Of a stretch of 64,000 nt of DNA, positions 23,601 to 36,000 are shown piece by piece. The translations under genes were made by a program, and so were the position numbers. Within the stretch, counting starts at the first letter, position 1; each line of letters opens with the position of its first letter. Source of the stretch: Campylorhamphus procurvoides (Eukaryota; Chordata; Aves; Passeriformes; Dendrocolaptidae); assembly GCA_013396655.1 (NCBI GenBank), contig WBMV01003267.1, forward strand, positions 186,001-250,000. The letters run 5' to 3'. Below the pieces are notes generated by a model. It made no database searches and was not told where the DNA came from. It saw only the letters and a program-made list of their open reading frames with translations.

Positions 23601-26600
23601 AATTACATTTATGCTCTTGGGAACTGTTAATAGTTTTGATTCAGTAAAGCACTTTTTGTATGAACAGATAACATTTATCATTTGCCTAATAACTGTCAAT
23701 TTACGTGCTAATGTTGAATAATCGAAAGCAAGGCAGAGAAAGCACATTTGGTTATTTAACAATGCCATTTGATTGTTCGGCGTCTTTTAAGAAAGACTAT
23801 ATAATTATACATGGGAGGGAGACTTTGGCAGCGCAGGTATTTAGGAGGAATTTGTTTGTTTGTTGGAAAAAGGATATTTGACAAAAGCTTAATTGCTGTT
23901 TTCCCATACCTGTGCCAAGGAATGGGACGTGCTGCCATCCGCGTGGTGCTTTGTGCATCCATCCAAGTGGAGAATGCTCCCAGAATCCTCCTTTTTGAGG
24001 CCTTTCAGAGACCCACATTTACCCTCTGCGGTGCACCACGTGCATTGCATACAATTTGGGGAGTTCTGGATAAAATGTTGCCTTGTCTTGTGCAGTGTAA
24101 ACCCATTTCTGCCTCGCTCCATCCCAGCGTTGTTTTGGTGCGCCTGGCCTGGTGTCACTAAATGGAGCGCAAGAACTGGAGGAAGAGGGAAGAACAACAA
24201 TCACAGCGACTGCAGCAGGAATGGGAGCAGAGCCAGGAACACCAAACTGACTGGAGTGATGGCTCTGCCTGCACAGACATTGTTCTGGGGTGTGCTTTAG
24301 CAAGGCTTCGATTTTAACTCTTTCCCAAAGCTTGAGACCCGAATATGTTTAGAAAGGGCCATTAACGAGGGTCATGGCAATGGGTGGAATTTTCGTCTGA
24401 GTCCAGGAGTCTTGTGTACTGCAAGAAATTGCTCTCCTCACTGCCCTCTGCATTGTGGGAACAGTTAATTTTGTCCTGGAGGATAATTTAGAAATGCATC
24501 GATGGAAATAGGAATAGTGACACTGACTGGAGGATCTTCTGGCTCATCCTAGCAGTGATATTCTACAAACACCTTTGCATACCAATCTCTACACTTCTTC
24601 CTTCCCCCTACTGCATCGCCTCTCACTTGTTTTGCTGGTTTTTTTAGGGATTGTTCCCTGAATGATATAATTTTACTATGAAAACGCTTCTACATCAATG
24701 TGAGTTTAAGCATATCCTAAGCCAGTAAGTAGAAAGAGGTTTAAGAGGAAAGAAGGGGCTCTTTTGGAGCTGTTCTGCAATGATTTTTAATCCTTGCCAG
24801 GATTCCAGAGGCAGATGTAGCCAGGGTGACTGTCTGGAGTCTTATAGACAAGGAGTCTGGTGGGACTCCTGAATCACAAAGACATTTTATGATCCACAGA
24901 TGGTGACAAATTTTGGACTAAATCCATTGTGGAGTTACCAAGGAACATTGTCTTTTTGGAAAACGCTGCTAAAATGTGGCTCTGTGTTTGACAGGGACAA
25001 AGTACACCTCCTGATTTGCTGGAATTAAAACTTAATTAGGCCAGGTTTCTCTGAGAACCCCTAACAAGTGCGTTCTCCCCTAGAACCTGCAGGTTTATGA
25101 ATAATAGAAGGGAAAGATTGAGCATGGCTATCTAAACTTCTTTTTTCTTTTCTCTTTTTATTCTGTGCCTTCCTTGGGTATCTGCTTGAAACAGCAAGGG
25201 AACATTATTAGTTTCCCAATGATTAACACTGTGGCATCTAAAAAAAGTGCAAATGCTGTCTGGTGGAGCTATTTTGTTGCTTTCAAGTCTGAAGGCTTGC
25301 AACACTGCCTCGTCTCATGTTTGATAGGGAATCTGCTGAATATGGGAAAATGTTCCGCTGGAAGGATGGTCAATATTCCACCAATAAATGCTAGAGGTGG
25401 AAGTTCAAGCCCTGATGTTCCCTGAGTCATCTCCTCAGTCGTGTCCGTGATCTTACCTGTGTTTCATAAGTGTCCTGACCACAGGAGCACACACGTCTCT
25501 TGTTATGCATTCCCAGATGGGCAGATTGGTGTAGTGAAACCTGGGACTCCTTGAAGCCCAAGACACTTTTGTCAGGGATTTCTTGTCCAACTGGAAAGGA
25601 AATATGTGATGGTATCCATTTGTGCTTTGGTTCTGCCCCATCCTATATGAGCAGTCTGCAGATTTTGAAACACTCTTACCCCAGTTTCCTCATGCTGTCT
25701 GTTACCTGCTTTTAATTCCCAACACATTATTTAATCTAAGGGTTATTTGCAGATGTGTTTGATAGAGAGCTGCAAGTTTCAAAACAAGTAGGTCTCTGCA
25801 CATATCTGAAAACTCCTGTGCTGAGAGAAGCTAAAGCCTCTGTTAAGGTGGGGAAATCCAGGGAGACTCAGTCATTAGATATTTTGTTTGGAATCTTGTG
25901 CCTGGCAGTACTTCAGATTCAGTCTTAACATGTGTGGCTTTTACCCTGCCATCAAATCCCGCAGGTCTGGGTTGGAGGTGGGGGAGAACTGAGTGTAGAG
26001 TAAAAGAAGGGAGACCAGAGTGGGGCTATCTGGAGCTACAGGGAGGGTCTGAAAGATATTGAAAATACCACCCATGATTTCACCCTTGGTTTCTCGCTCT
26101 GTATTTTCCTATTTGTTGTCCATCTCCTTTATGAAGTACATAAAAAACTGTGTGAAGCCTTGAGGAGTTTTTCTGATGGGATAAAAACTCTTGCTTTCAA
26201 ATGATATCTGGTCTTCAAAACTTTGCTCAGTGAGATTTCTATTCAAAACAAATATTGTTGTGATATCTGTATCTGTGCTGACATGCACATAAGGCATTAA
26301 TAGAGAAGGAATGATATATTTGTACTCAACCAAAAAAAATCCTAGTTATTTTAAACAAATTGTGTAGGGAGTGTATTTCAATAGAGAAAACTGTCTTTTA
26401 GAAGGTTGGGAATGTCACTCTTTACAACATCAACTTCATCCCACTGAATTCTGTACAATAATATTTTTCAAAATATTTTTCAAAATCTTTTGTTGGGTTG
26501 TTTGTATAAATTATTTCAGTGGGCAAATAGGTTTCTTCAGAAAAAGCAATAGTAAGTCCAGACCTTGCGTGTCACTGTGAACTAATTAAAATCATATTGT

Positions 26601-27313
26601 GCAATAGGTCAATAGATCAGAGAGTTGGCCTTCTAATTAGAAGAGATATAAAAACCCCCAACTTGTTCTTGTTGCAAAAGAGTAGCAAAATTAAGAAAAG
26701 GAATCTAGATGTGAGGAAAAGAACTCAGAGCCCGGCTCTCTGCTGAAAGCTGTGTTAAAAGTCAGCGCTCTCCTTTTTGAGTCACCCTGTGAGTTCTGTG
26801 TGAAGAGATTTGAGGCTTCAGATTGTCCCTCATTAAGGATGGTGGGGCTCATCCCTGTGTTGTGCATCCCTCAATCCCCAGATAACAAACAATAGCCTTG
26901 CCTCCCCACATGGCGAATTCACATCTGGGTTCTATTTGCTGTCAGCTCAGACCTTTCATCCTCCTTAGTGCTTCAGCTCCACCTATTTTGGTGGTTCTTG
27001 CTATCACCTCAAACAGGCCCCTTCCCAGCCTGGAGAGGTGTCGTCTTGGGACTGTTTTTGTGTGAGCCTTTTGTGCCAGTTATTGTTTAGCTCTCGCTCT
27101 TCTATCTTAATAACTGAAAAGCATTTACTTTCAATAACATGTAGGTGTTGGGTGTTGTTTTACCCTGGAGCATAAACATAATTAGTAAAAATAATAACAA
27201 TAAACAGATTTGAGGTGGTAGAAGTGCTCCTCAACTCCTTCTGTAGGTTTTCATCACTTCAGGAGGATGGAAAGCAGGTTTGGTTCAACCGTGCATTTGT
27301 TTTGTAAAGGGAA

Positions 27314-27383
27314 CCTGAGCAGGGGGTGGGACTGCATAACCTCCAGGGTCCAGCCCAGCCTGATTTATTCTCTGACTCTGTGA
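27314..27383 (+). mobile_element. CR1 3'-end fragment
   Basis: CTGAGCAGGGGGTGGGACTG, then ACCTCCAGGGTCCAGCCCAGCC and TTATTCTCTGACTCTGTG, follow the last 70 bases of a CR1 tail in the + orientation. Confidence 0.75.
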
Positions 27384-30300
27384 AAAGACCTGTTTCGAAA
27401 ACAAAATGCATTAATGGTCTTAAAGGTAGTAAATCTAAGGTGTCCTTTTACTGGAGTGAAAGGCATCATCCTTCCATGAGACCATGAAGAGCTTGTCTTT
27501 ACAGTGTGATGCTGATGCCACGGGAACACGTGGGGTATTTATGGTGTGGGACTGTAAATTAACCACAGGTCTTCTGGAGACTGTCTTGTAAAATGTTTCA
27601 CCACCACGTTCACGTGCTTTGCTTGTTCAGATTGCCCCGAGATGTGCATTTCACGAGGACTTAGCTGTGGAAAATGTCATGTATAACACTGAAGGCAGGG
27701 AAGGGCCACGTTTCTCCATCTTGCCATCAGAAGCAACTAGAACTGTGGCATTAGGTTATTGTGTATGTCATCTCCATGCTCTGAAAGCATTCTCCACCAT
27801 GGCCTCGGTCTCCTCCTCACCATCCCCACTGGAAGCAGAAGGGATTAGTCACTGTAGACAGGGCTTGTTTGTGCCTGTACCCCAGGGTGACTGCTTAGTC
27901 TCTTTATTGTGCCTGTTTATAACTAAAACCTTAAGGGATGAACATCCCACCATGCTGACTTTGTGTGGCCGGGACAGAGTTGGAGTTTGATGGGAGTTGT
28001 TGCTTTGATCTTTAAACTTTGATTTGTGCAGGTTGTGGGATCAGTAACAAACTGCTGCTCCTACAGTGCACAAATTTGGTGTATTTGGGTGTGAGAATGT
28101 GGGCCTTCCCGCTTTATTTGCAGGAGTACTAACTCAGGTATTGCTAAAAATCCTGAAAAATTCAAATAAATAAAATAAGTCTCAACTCAAGCCAATACTT
28201 AAAGGGTGCATTTACCTTGTTGTTTATTATTAAGGCCTTGAATGTGCTTTTGAAGGAAATCCCCTGCTCATCCTCACTGCTTTGGTATTCAACATTATCA
28301 GGTACCTGGGAGCCCATAAGCTGAGGTTCTTTGGTAAAAGTACACTGGAGAATGTGTCCCCGATGCATTCCACTGGAAAACTGGTGTTCAGCCCTAGGAC
28401 CAGACAAGCCCAAGCCGAAAATAAAAATAAATAAAACACCTCAAACGAACAAAAACCCTCTCCACCACCAAACTGCACCCGAACTGTGCTTAGTATTTAT
28501 ACAACAGCTTCTCCCCACCAGCTATGTTTGCTAATGAAGATGTACCCAAAGTGGTAAATTTTAATGGAAAAATGCAGATGAGTCTTAATAGGCCCTTTGT
28601 ATAGATGGCAGCTTACAATGCCTTGCCCAATTCCCCATGGTCTCTTTCCATAATCCGGAGTACAACTTGCTATTTGCAAGCCTTTGACTGCTCTGAAAGT
28701 AAGTAGGCAAAGCTAATTCTAAAAGTTTACTTTTTGACAGTGGGTGGATTAATACTAGGAGTTATGTTGAAATTTATTCTGCATTTGACACCTTGACATA
28801 AACTGTTAAGATTTTGTTTTGTTTGTTTTCTAAATATGGGTGAAGATTCTGTGCTATAAATGTTTCCAGAAAGGAGGATGATATTGAAGTAGAATTTTTT
28901 CCCAGGTTCCATCACTGGGCTTTGGAGCTTCATTAAGCCAGTGTTGCCCTTTCTTTCACTTTATTCTTTGACATATCAGAGTAATTGCTCCTTTCTGATG
29001 GTATTGGGTTGCAGTTTGGATATATGAACCACCTGTGGGTGAGAACTCCGTAAATTTAATGACTCTGAAACATTCCAGTGTAACTTTTCAGAAACAGATC
29101 AGCTCCCTGTGATTTTAATTTCTCTGCAAACTTTTTAAGCTGTAACTTTCCATCCCTTTTGTACTATGCCATAAACGTACCTCATTCCCCCTCCTCCCTT
29201 TAATGAAACCTGGAAAGGAAAATCTGGAGGCTTAAGTATAATACCAAATATCATAAGATAGATATTTTTCAGTCTTTCTACTCATGATCACATGTGCTTT
29301 CTTTGAAAGCTATATTTTTACATATTGGAAATACGAACATTTGAATATGTTTGCTACAACTTTCATGGGCTAACGTTGAGCTGCTTTTTCTGTCTAAAGC
29401 CGTGTCTCGCTGCTCTTGTATCATTTCAAGATAGTGCTCAAACGGCAGAGCCCTTGAGATGCTTTGGCCAAAGTGTTGGTCAGAATTACCTCTTTCAAAA
29501 TCCAGTGGCTATCGATCCAGATGCATGGGATGTTGCTATGGAATTGGTGCTGTTTGCTTGTTAATCACCACAGCTCCCAGGGCTGGCACCGGGGCTTGTT
29601 TGTTACATGTGACAATCACTTTATAAATGTCAATAAAATCAAGACAAAAACCTCTAGTACAACTGGAAGTAGCAACTCGGTATTTTCCTCATTATTTTTG
29701 GCAGCAGAGTAGTCTTACAAAGCTGTATGCAATAAAACACCAGCCAACTGAGTCCCACACTGTGGCTATAATTACATATTTTTGCTTGCTAATCAGTAGA
29801 ATTTTTCTGTGTACACTATTATACTGTAATGGTTCTGTTGCAACATCAAATTTACTACAATGTTCTCTTGAAGAAAATGGCACATAATGATTTTGTATTT
29901 ACTACAAGAAGATATTAAACTAAATAATACATAATGATGCTGCACAGATTAACCAGCTCTTTAGTTCTTCTTGTTCCTTATCTATCCTTTAATGATGTTT
30001 TAGGACAAACATAAAGTTATTTGGGAGGGAATTACCAGAATTGCCAAACTGGTAAATATAACCATCTGAGTGGGATGTCTTGTTTCTTACTCCAAAACTA
30101 TTAGATTGTAAATTTAAGCTGTGCTTAGTGCTTTAATTTCCCTTCCCACAACTCGTGGAGCATAAGGAGGGTTGCAGCCGGCTCAGATAAGTAATAAGTT
30201 CATTAATTACAGGCTTACCTTTCTTGTAGGTTAAAAAAGCTTGTGTGGGACTTGATTAAACAAGCTGTTGTGGTGCAGCCCTGTGGAGGGCTGGGTAGGG

Positions 30301-32645
30301 AGCAGCTCATGGAAGCTCCCCGTGCAACTTTTGGGATCAGAGTTTTCCATGAACTCTAAAGGTCACTTGCTGTTGACAGGCTTCGTGTCCAAGTGATTAC
30401 ACTGCAAAAAAAAGCCAAGTAAAGGACGATGTGGAAGGTGTGTTATCTCCCATTCTTGCCATTAGCTTGGCTTGAATTCTGGCTTCAAATAAATAAATAA
30501 GCAAACACTCAAGGGCTTTAATTCCTTTTGTTTTTATTCATGGGCCACTGCCACTTAATTTCCACTTGATGATTAAGAATATATCCGACAGTTTTAAGTT
30601 AGTGTCAGGCTTTTCCCTTTACCATGGAAAGAGGACATCACTGCCAGAGGCAATCTGTCCGGGAGTGGAGCAGGAAGGCATGGTCTGCTCATGGCAGCTT
30701 GCCCCCTTTGCTGCAGATCCAGCTAATTATGTGGGAAGCTTGTGCTGATGCCTCTAATATTTTTATGGATTTGTCAGATTCTGCGATGCGATCTGACACA
30801 TCAGTGAGAGTAAATAACTTCTCTTCTGCATTTGATTTGCATTGTGAGTCTGTGTCAGGACACGATCCTCTTTTTATAGGGGAACTTGGACTTTGTGCAT
30901 GTGTTATTTTTGCATGTGGCTGGAAAACATTTGACATTTCAGCATTGCTGAGTGTTGATTGTGTCCTAGATCTTGTAAATTATCTTTTGGCAACATCTTC
31001 TAAGTTATCTTTGTCTTGCTTGTGTTGCACATATGATTTGTCACAGCCTTTCAACAAAAAGAAAGAATATTTGAGACTTCTTATGGGTAATTAGTTCTCA
31101 GGCTTGTGTTAAAATGCTGTCTGAAAGAACCTTCTTCATACATCATTTTCAGGCTAATCTAGTGTTTACCTTTTTCTTCCCTTGTATTTATTCCATTAGA
31201 ATACATTGTAATGTGTTCAATTGGCTTTACCTATTGCAAAGCAATTTTTGTATAATTAATACTGTGAATTAATCTGGCTTGAAACAGCACTCCAAATTGA
31301 GAGGATGTTTCTGTGATTGCAGACTGAGAAGTATCTCCACCAAGTTTTCCTCCCTTCAGTGGTTCAGAGTAAAATAAATTAGCACAAGTGAAAAGGGTCC
31401 AGGAAACAGGAAAACCAGCTGCTCCTCAGCAAATAAGCTGGAGTACCCCTATAGCCTGTCAGCCTTGCTGCAAGCCAGAGTATCCCTGTGCTGGTACTCA
31501 GGCTCACTCCTTTGTTCATTCCAGCTGCTGCCCTAGTTCAGAATTCCTAATTCACAATCCCTGTGGTTTTCTACGTCCCTTTTTGAAGTGTGCCCAGCAC
31601 TGGGTGTACCTTGCCTCTGTAACTTGACCTTTCCTCTGGTGCTTCCTTCATCCTCTCTCTCTCACAGATGGTGTATCACGGAAATCTCCATGAAGATTCT
31701 GTGCTGCTGCATGGTCAGGTTGAACCTGTATGTGTTTGAGTGGAAGGGAAGAGATGACTCTTGAAACCAAAGAAATTGCTTACAAAACGTGTTTAGAATA
31801 TAATATTTGAAGTCACAAAAGCTTTTTCTTGGCAGATCTGCAGGATTTTCAGGGAAGTGAAGCTATTCACTTTGCACCACATTCTTCCTTTGTCTGGCTC
31901 AGGGTCTTCTCCCAAGTTTTCTCAAAAGCTTTAATCGATTCTTTTATTTCCAGCAGTGATATTTAATGTTCTGGTGCTTGGTGCACCCCGTGGCTAAAAG
32001 GCAAAATCACGTTCTCCCATGTCTGGATTGGTTATATTTACTTAGAAGTTGTATTTCCTTATGGAAGCCCTCAGGCTTCAAATCCACAAAGACCTATGTG
32101 AGAATGCCTTTCCTTCCACGTTCTCTGGCCAGAAGGTGTTGGTTCACATCCCCTTGCACTTCCATAAGGAAAGGCTGCTTAACTTTATGCTTTTTTAAAA
32201 AATATTTTCACTATACTTTGAAAATTCTTCGGAATGACACGCCAGCAGCCTATTGGGCTGTGAGGCTGCACCACTGTTACAAGGCTCCCTTTTACACAGT
32301 CATTTTGCAATTATTACTTGGTAGCCTGCTCTGTCTAAATCCTTGACCTCTGCCTGTCAACTGCTGGCTGATCATAGTGAATAAATTTGTATAATCACTG
32401 CATGATGACTGCTTAATAACTGCACTCCAAGTATGCAAATACGTATTCTGGCTTAATACAATTCATCTGCTGTGACCAGCCCATGCACTTGGTAGTTTTG
32501 AAACATTTGCAAGTAATAGAACACACCGTTGTGGTGTCCTGCCCTTCCATGCTGAGCCCTGAAGTACTGAAACCTACAGAGAAGGACAAGATCTATTGCA
32601 AAACAAGCAAACAAACAAAACCCCAAGGAAAAGACATATCAAAGG
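27384..32645. other. Intronic stretch, nothing recognised
   Basis: AT-rich intron. An AAAT tetramer run lies near 30486-30500. The 156-codon open frame at 30624-31094 on the + strand has no domain, signal or conserved motif I can see, and a frame of that length is expected a few times by chance in 64 kb. Confidence 0.5.
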
Positions 32646-33022
32646 ACAGAGGGAAGGCTGAGAGAGTTGGGATTGTTCAGCCTGGAAAAGGGAAGGCTTT
32701 GAAGTGACTGAGTTGTGGCCTTCCAGTACCTGAAGAAAGACAGGAAGAGAGTTTCTGCAAGAGCCTGGAGTGACGAGACAAGGGGGGATGAATCCAAACT
32801 GACAGTAGTTTACATGTGACATCAGGAGGAAGTGCTTTACTGTGAGGGTGGTGAGGCCCTGGCACAAGGTGCCCAGAGAAGTCTGGATTCCCCATCCCTG
32901 GAAGTGTTCAAGGGCAGGCTGGGCAGGGTTTGGAGCTACCTGGTCTAGTGAGGTGTCCCAGCTCATGACAGGGTGTTGGATGATCTTTAAGGTCCCTTGA
33001 AACCCAAAGCATTCTATGATTG
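32646..33022 (+). mobile_element. CR1 LINE 3' fragment
   Basis: AGGCTGAGAGAGTTGGGATTG and TTCAGCCTGGAAAAG begin the match to the C-terminal CR1 reverse-transcriptase region. The tail follows through GAGGGTGGTGAGGCCCTGG, GGTGCCCAGAGAAG and ATCTTTAAGGTCCCTTG, ending ATTCTATGATTGTG. The coding frame is broken by stops. Confidence 0.93.
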
Positions 33023-36000
33023 TGTCTCTGTGTGTTGTAAACAGGGAAAAAAACAACCAAGCTTCTTTAAAGATTATAGCAAGTATTTCTATTTTCATCC
33101 TGTTTTTCTAGGTTAGGATCATGTCTTTACTCAGAATAACCTGCAGTATTTATTTCCTTGCTAATGATGCTGTCTGCATTACACAGAGAGCTACACAAAA
33201 TGGGAAGATACAAATTCAAATGCTTCTGTGAGTCTGAGATGCTCACAAAATGCTCACCAAAAACCAAAACACCAAGAAAAAAAGCAGGTCCAGAATGATA
33301 CACAAAAGGCATCTTGCTCAGTTTTGTGATTCTCCAGGGCTGAAGAACTGGAGAAATATCCTGGGGAAGACTGGTCATTTCTTGCTCTTTTAAGCATTTC
33401 CTTTGCCCCTCACATGAGATTGGTTGCTGAGACAGATGGACAGCAGGTCTCACCATTTTGCCCATTTCTGTGTTCTCTATTGCAGGAGCAGAACATTAGT
33501 AAATAGCTTTTTTAAAAAAAATCTGATTTTCATTGTCCTTTCAGGCCTGCTTTTAGTCTTATTATTAAATACTTGTTCCTTCATTATTGCTCAGAATTTA
33601 ACTTAATATTTCCAAACAATGTAGGAGGAAAAATAGACCAAAATGCACTAGACAGAGGTTGGTGTGATGGTAGTAGCCTGATGTCTTCAATAGCTTAATA
33701 GCCATTGTGGCTGGAGAGAGTTTGAGGGACATTTTAAAGGCAGTAATGTGGATATTTACTGAAGAATGAGAGTCCTGGAATAATAGCACACTTACATGAA
33801 CACAAATCCAGGACAAAGTAGGCATCCCAGCAATGAAATGCAGATAAACCTTTTTGTCCTTTAATTCCGTGTGTTACCCAGCTGGAAACAAAGTGCTGTG
33901 ACTGCCCAGGGGGCTGAGGGCAGGATTTTGGAGCTGCTAAACCCGCTGCTAAACCCGCTTCTTCAGGGTGATGCCACCCAAGAAAACCTGCAGCTTCTCA
34001 ATGCTTTGGGAAGCTGGGGGAGCAAATTGGGAGGAGCAGGCACTGAGTTTGGTTTAACAGCACAGAGTAGCCTGAATTTGCCCAGCCTTCAGCTCATCAC
34101 TTCCCTCCTTGTAAACAACAACAAGCAGTTTTGTGCTCACTGCAGGGAGGTGTTTGGGGCTGAGCTGTCTCCTTTCCATCTGGAGAAGAGTGTGGCATGT
34201 CAGGTGTCGCAGCACTAACACAATTAAAAGGGAGGGAATGGTTCCTTCACACATGCCTTAATGTCAGCAGTTTGGACTGGGAAAAAAACTGGAAAAACAC
34301 TATTGGAGCCTTTCCTGCTTTTTTGTTGCCTGCCAAAAGTGTGACATTCAGACAGGTTTATCAGCCCCGTGTTTCTCTGAGCCCTTATGCTGCTTGAGTG
34401 GGCTGACAAAAGTGTGAATCCTATTGACATTATAAATCCATCCCCAAAACTGGAGCGGAGCGCTTGGAGACTACGAAAGATGATGTCAGAAGTGTGAGAT
34501 AAAATGAACACCTCCTTTATTGTTCAGTTGTTTATGGGAGGAATTCGCCAGTTGTGACAGAACAACTTTTACTAGGCTTTTCCTTTGTTTTCAATGCGAG
34601 TTTCTGGGATCCCGAGATATTTAACTAAAATAAAAAATCTGCCAAAATCTGTGAGTTTACTGTTAGTTTGTGTTTTTATCAAAGTAAGAATAGTTGGCTG
34701 TGTGAAGTAAATGTGGGACACTTAAAATTTAACAGGTCCGTGGGTAAGTGAACTTTGTTTTGAATAATTGTTGATTTCTTTATCCATATGGTTTGTTGCC
34801 AGTTTATAGCATGGACATTGATTATGTTGGATCTTTCAGCTGCTTTTGTTATGCTTGACTGTGAAGTGCATTCAGCTAAAGACAGCCTTGTCCTCAACCA
34901 ACCAGGTTTTAAAATTTCATTCCCAGCACTTTGCACCATGGCAGGCAATTCCTGGTGGGTTTTAATGCTGAATTTGGAGGTCTCAGCTAAACAGTTCTAT
35001 AAAATACACGTTGCCCCTGTCAGACTTTGCTATAAGGCTTTCACCTGCCATTGCGAGGAGTAGTTTGGTTCCTTGCAGCAGAATAATGATTTTATTATGT
35101 CTTCTTATTAATTTTCATTCAACTCCCTCTGCAGCATGGCTGCTTGGGAAGACCCCGAATTTTAATTCTGGCTGCAACAGAGGCCCCTTGTGCAGCCTCA
35201 GAATGTTGATCCGTAAGGAAGGAAGGCACTCAGCAGAGATTGTGGAATGACACGTTAGGTAATCAGTCTCTTAAGCATCATTTTGGTCTTGATTTAAGTC
35301 AGGTGTAGGCGCTAAGAGTTTCTAAAAATAAGAATATTTAAGGAACTGTAAATGTAGATTGTCTGTGATGAAATGTGAACCTAATTCAGAGAACTAGCCA
35401 TCTCAAAATAAATGGTTCATCTGTGCTTTTTGTGTTTAAAATGGAGAATTTTAAGGCTAAAGCAGCTGATGTTTTTAAACTCTATGAGATCTTGGCCAGG
35501 AAGTACTGTATAATTGCTAAGTATTTAAAATTAATTATGTTGGAGGCCTATAAACCAGTGCATTGATTAAAAATCTTCAGTTCATTAAGCTTCCCAATGG
35601 CAGAGGCCATCTCTGTAATATAAACTGCCATCCCAGCACGGCCTGGCATCTGCGGTGGGATTTTTTTATGATCCCCACCTTTGTTCATTAGACCAGCAGC
35701 TGTTGTCTCTTGCTGGGCAGGATTTATTTCCCCCTGACATCGCTCTCAGAGGTGCAGTTGCAATTTTGGCAGCACTTGGCTACAGTGAACCTTCTTAGAG
35801 GTACTTTTCTAATTTGCAGAATCAGGTTGGGTTTCGCTCCCAGTTATTTTGGGGGTTCAGTGGGGATTATTACAGAGTGTTGGGGGGTTTTTTGGTCTCC
35901 TTTGGGTTTTTTTCCCTTCTGGTTGCCACACACATCCTTGCAATGGGTGTTTTTGGAAGGTCCTCAAGGACTGAGGACATGTTTACCAGGGATGTGCTCC

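Larger units (their letters stand above)
17352..27313. other. Long intronic stretch, no gene recognised
   Basis: AT-rich intron with an AT microsatellite near 18.4 kb and a GC-rich patch near 20.3-20.6 kb, both annotated separately. TTTG tetramer runs occur near 23566-23583 and 23849. I saw no CR1 tail or LTR end and no frame with a recognisable domain. Confidence 0.5.

Noticed and set aside
30624..31094. 156-codon + strand open frame
   Set aside because: No domain, no splice or promoter context, and the length is expected a few times by chance in six frames of 64 kb.
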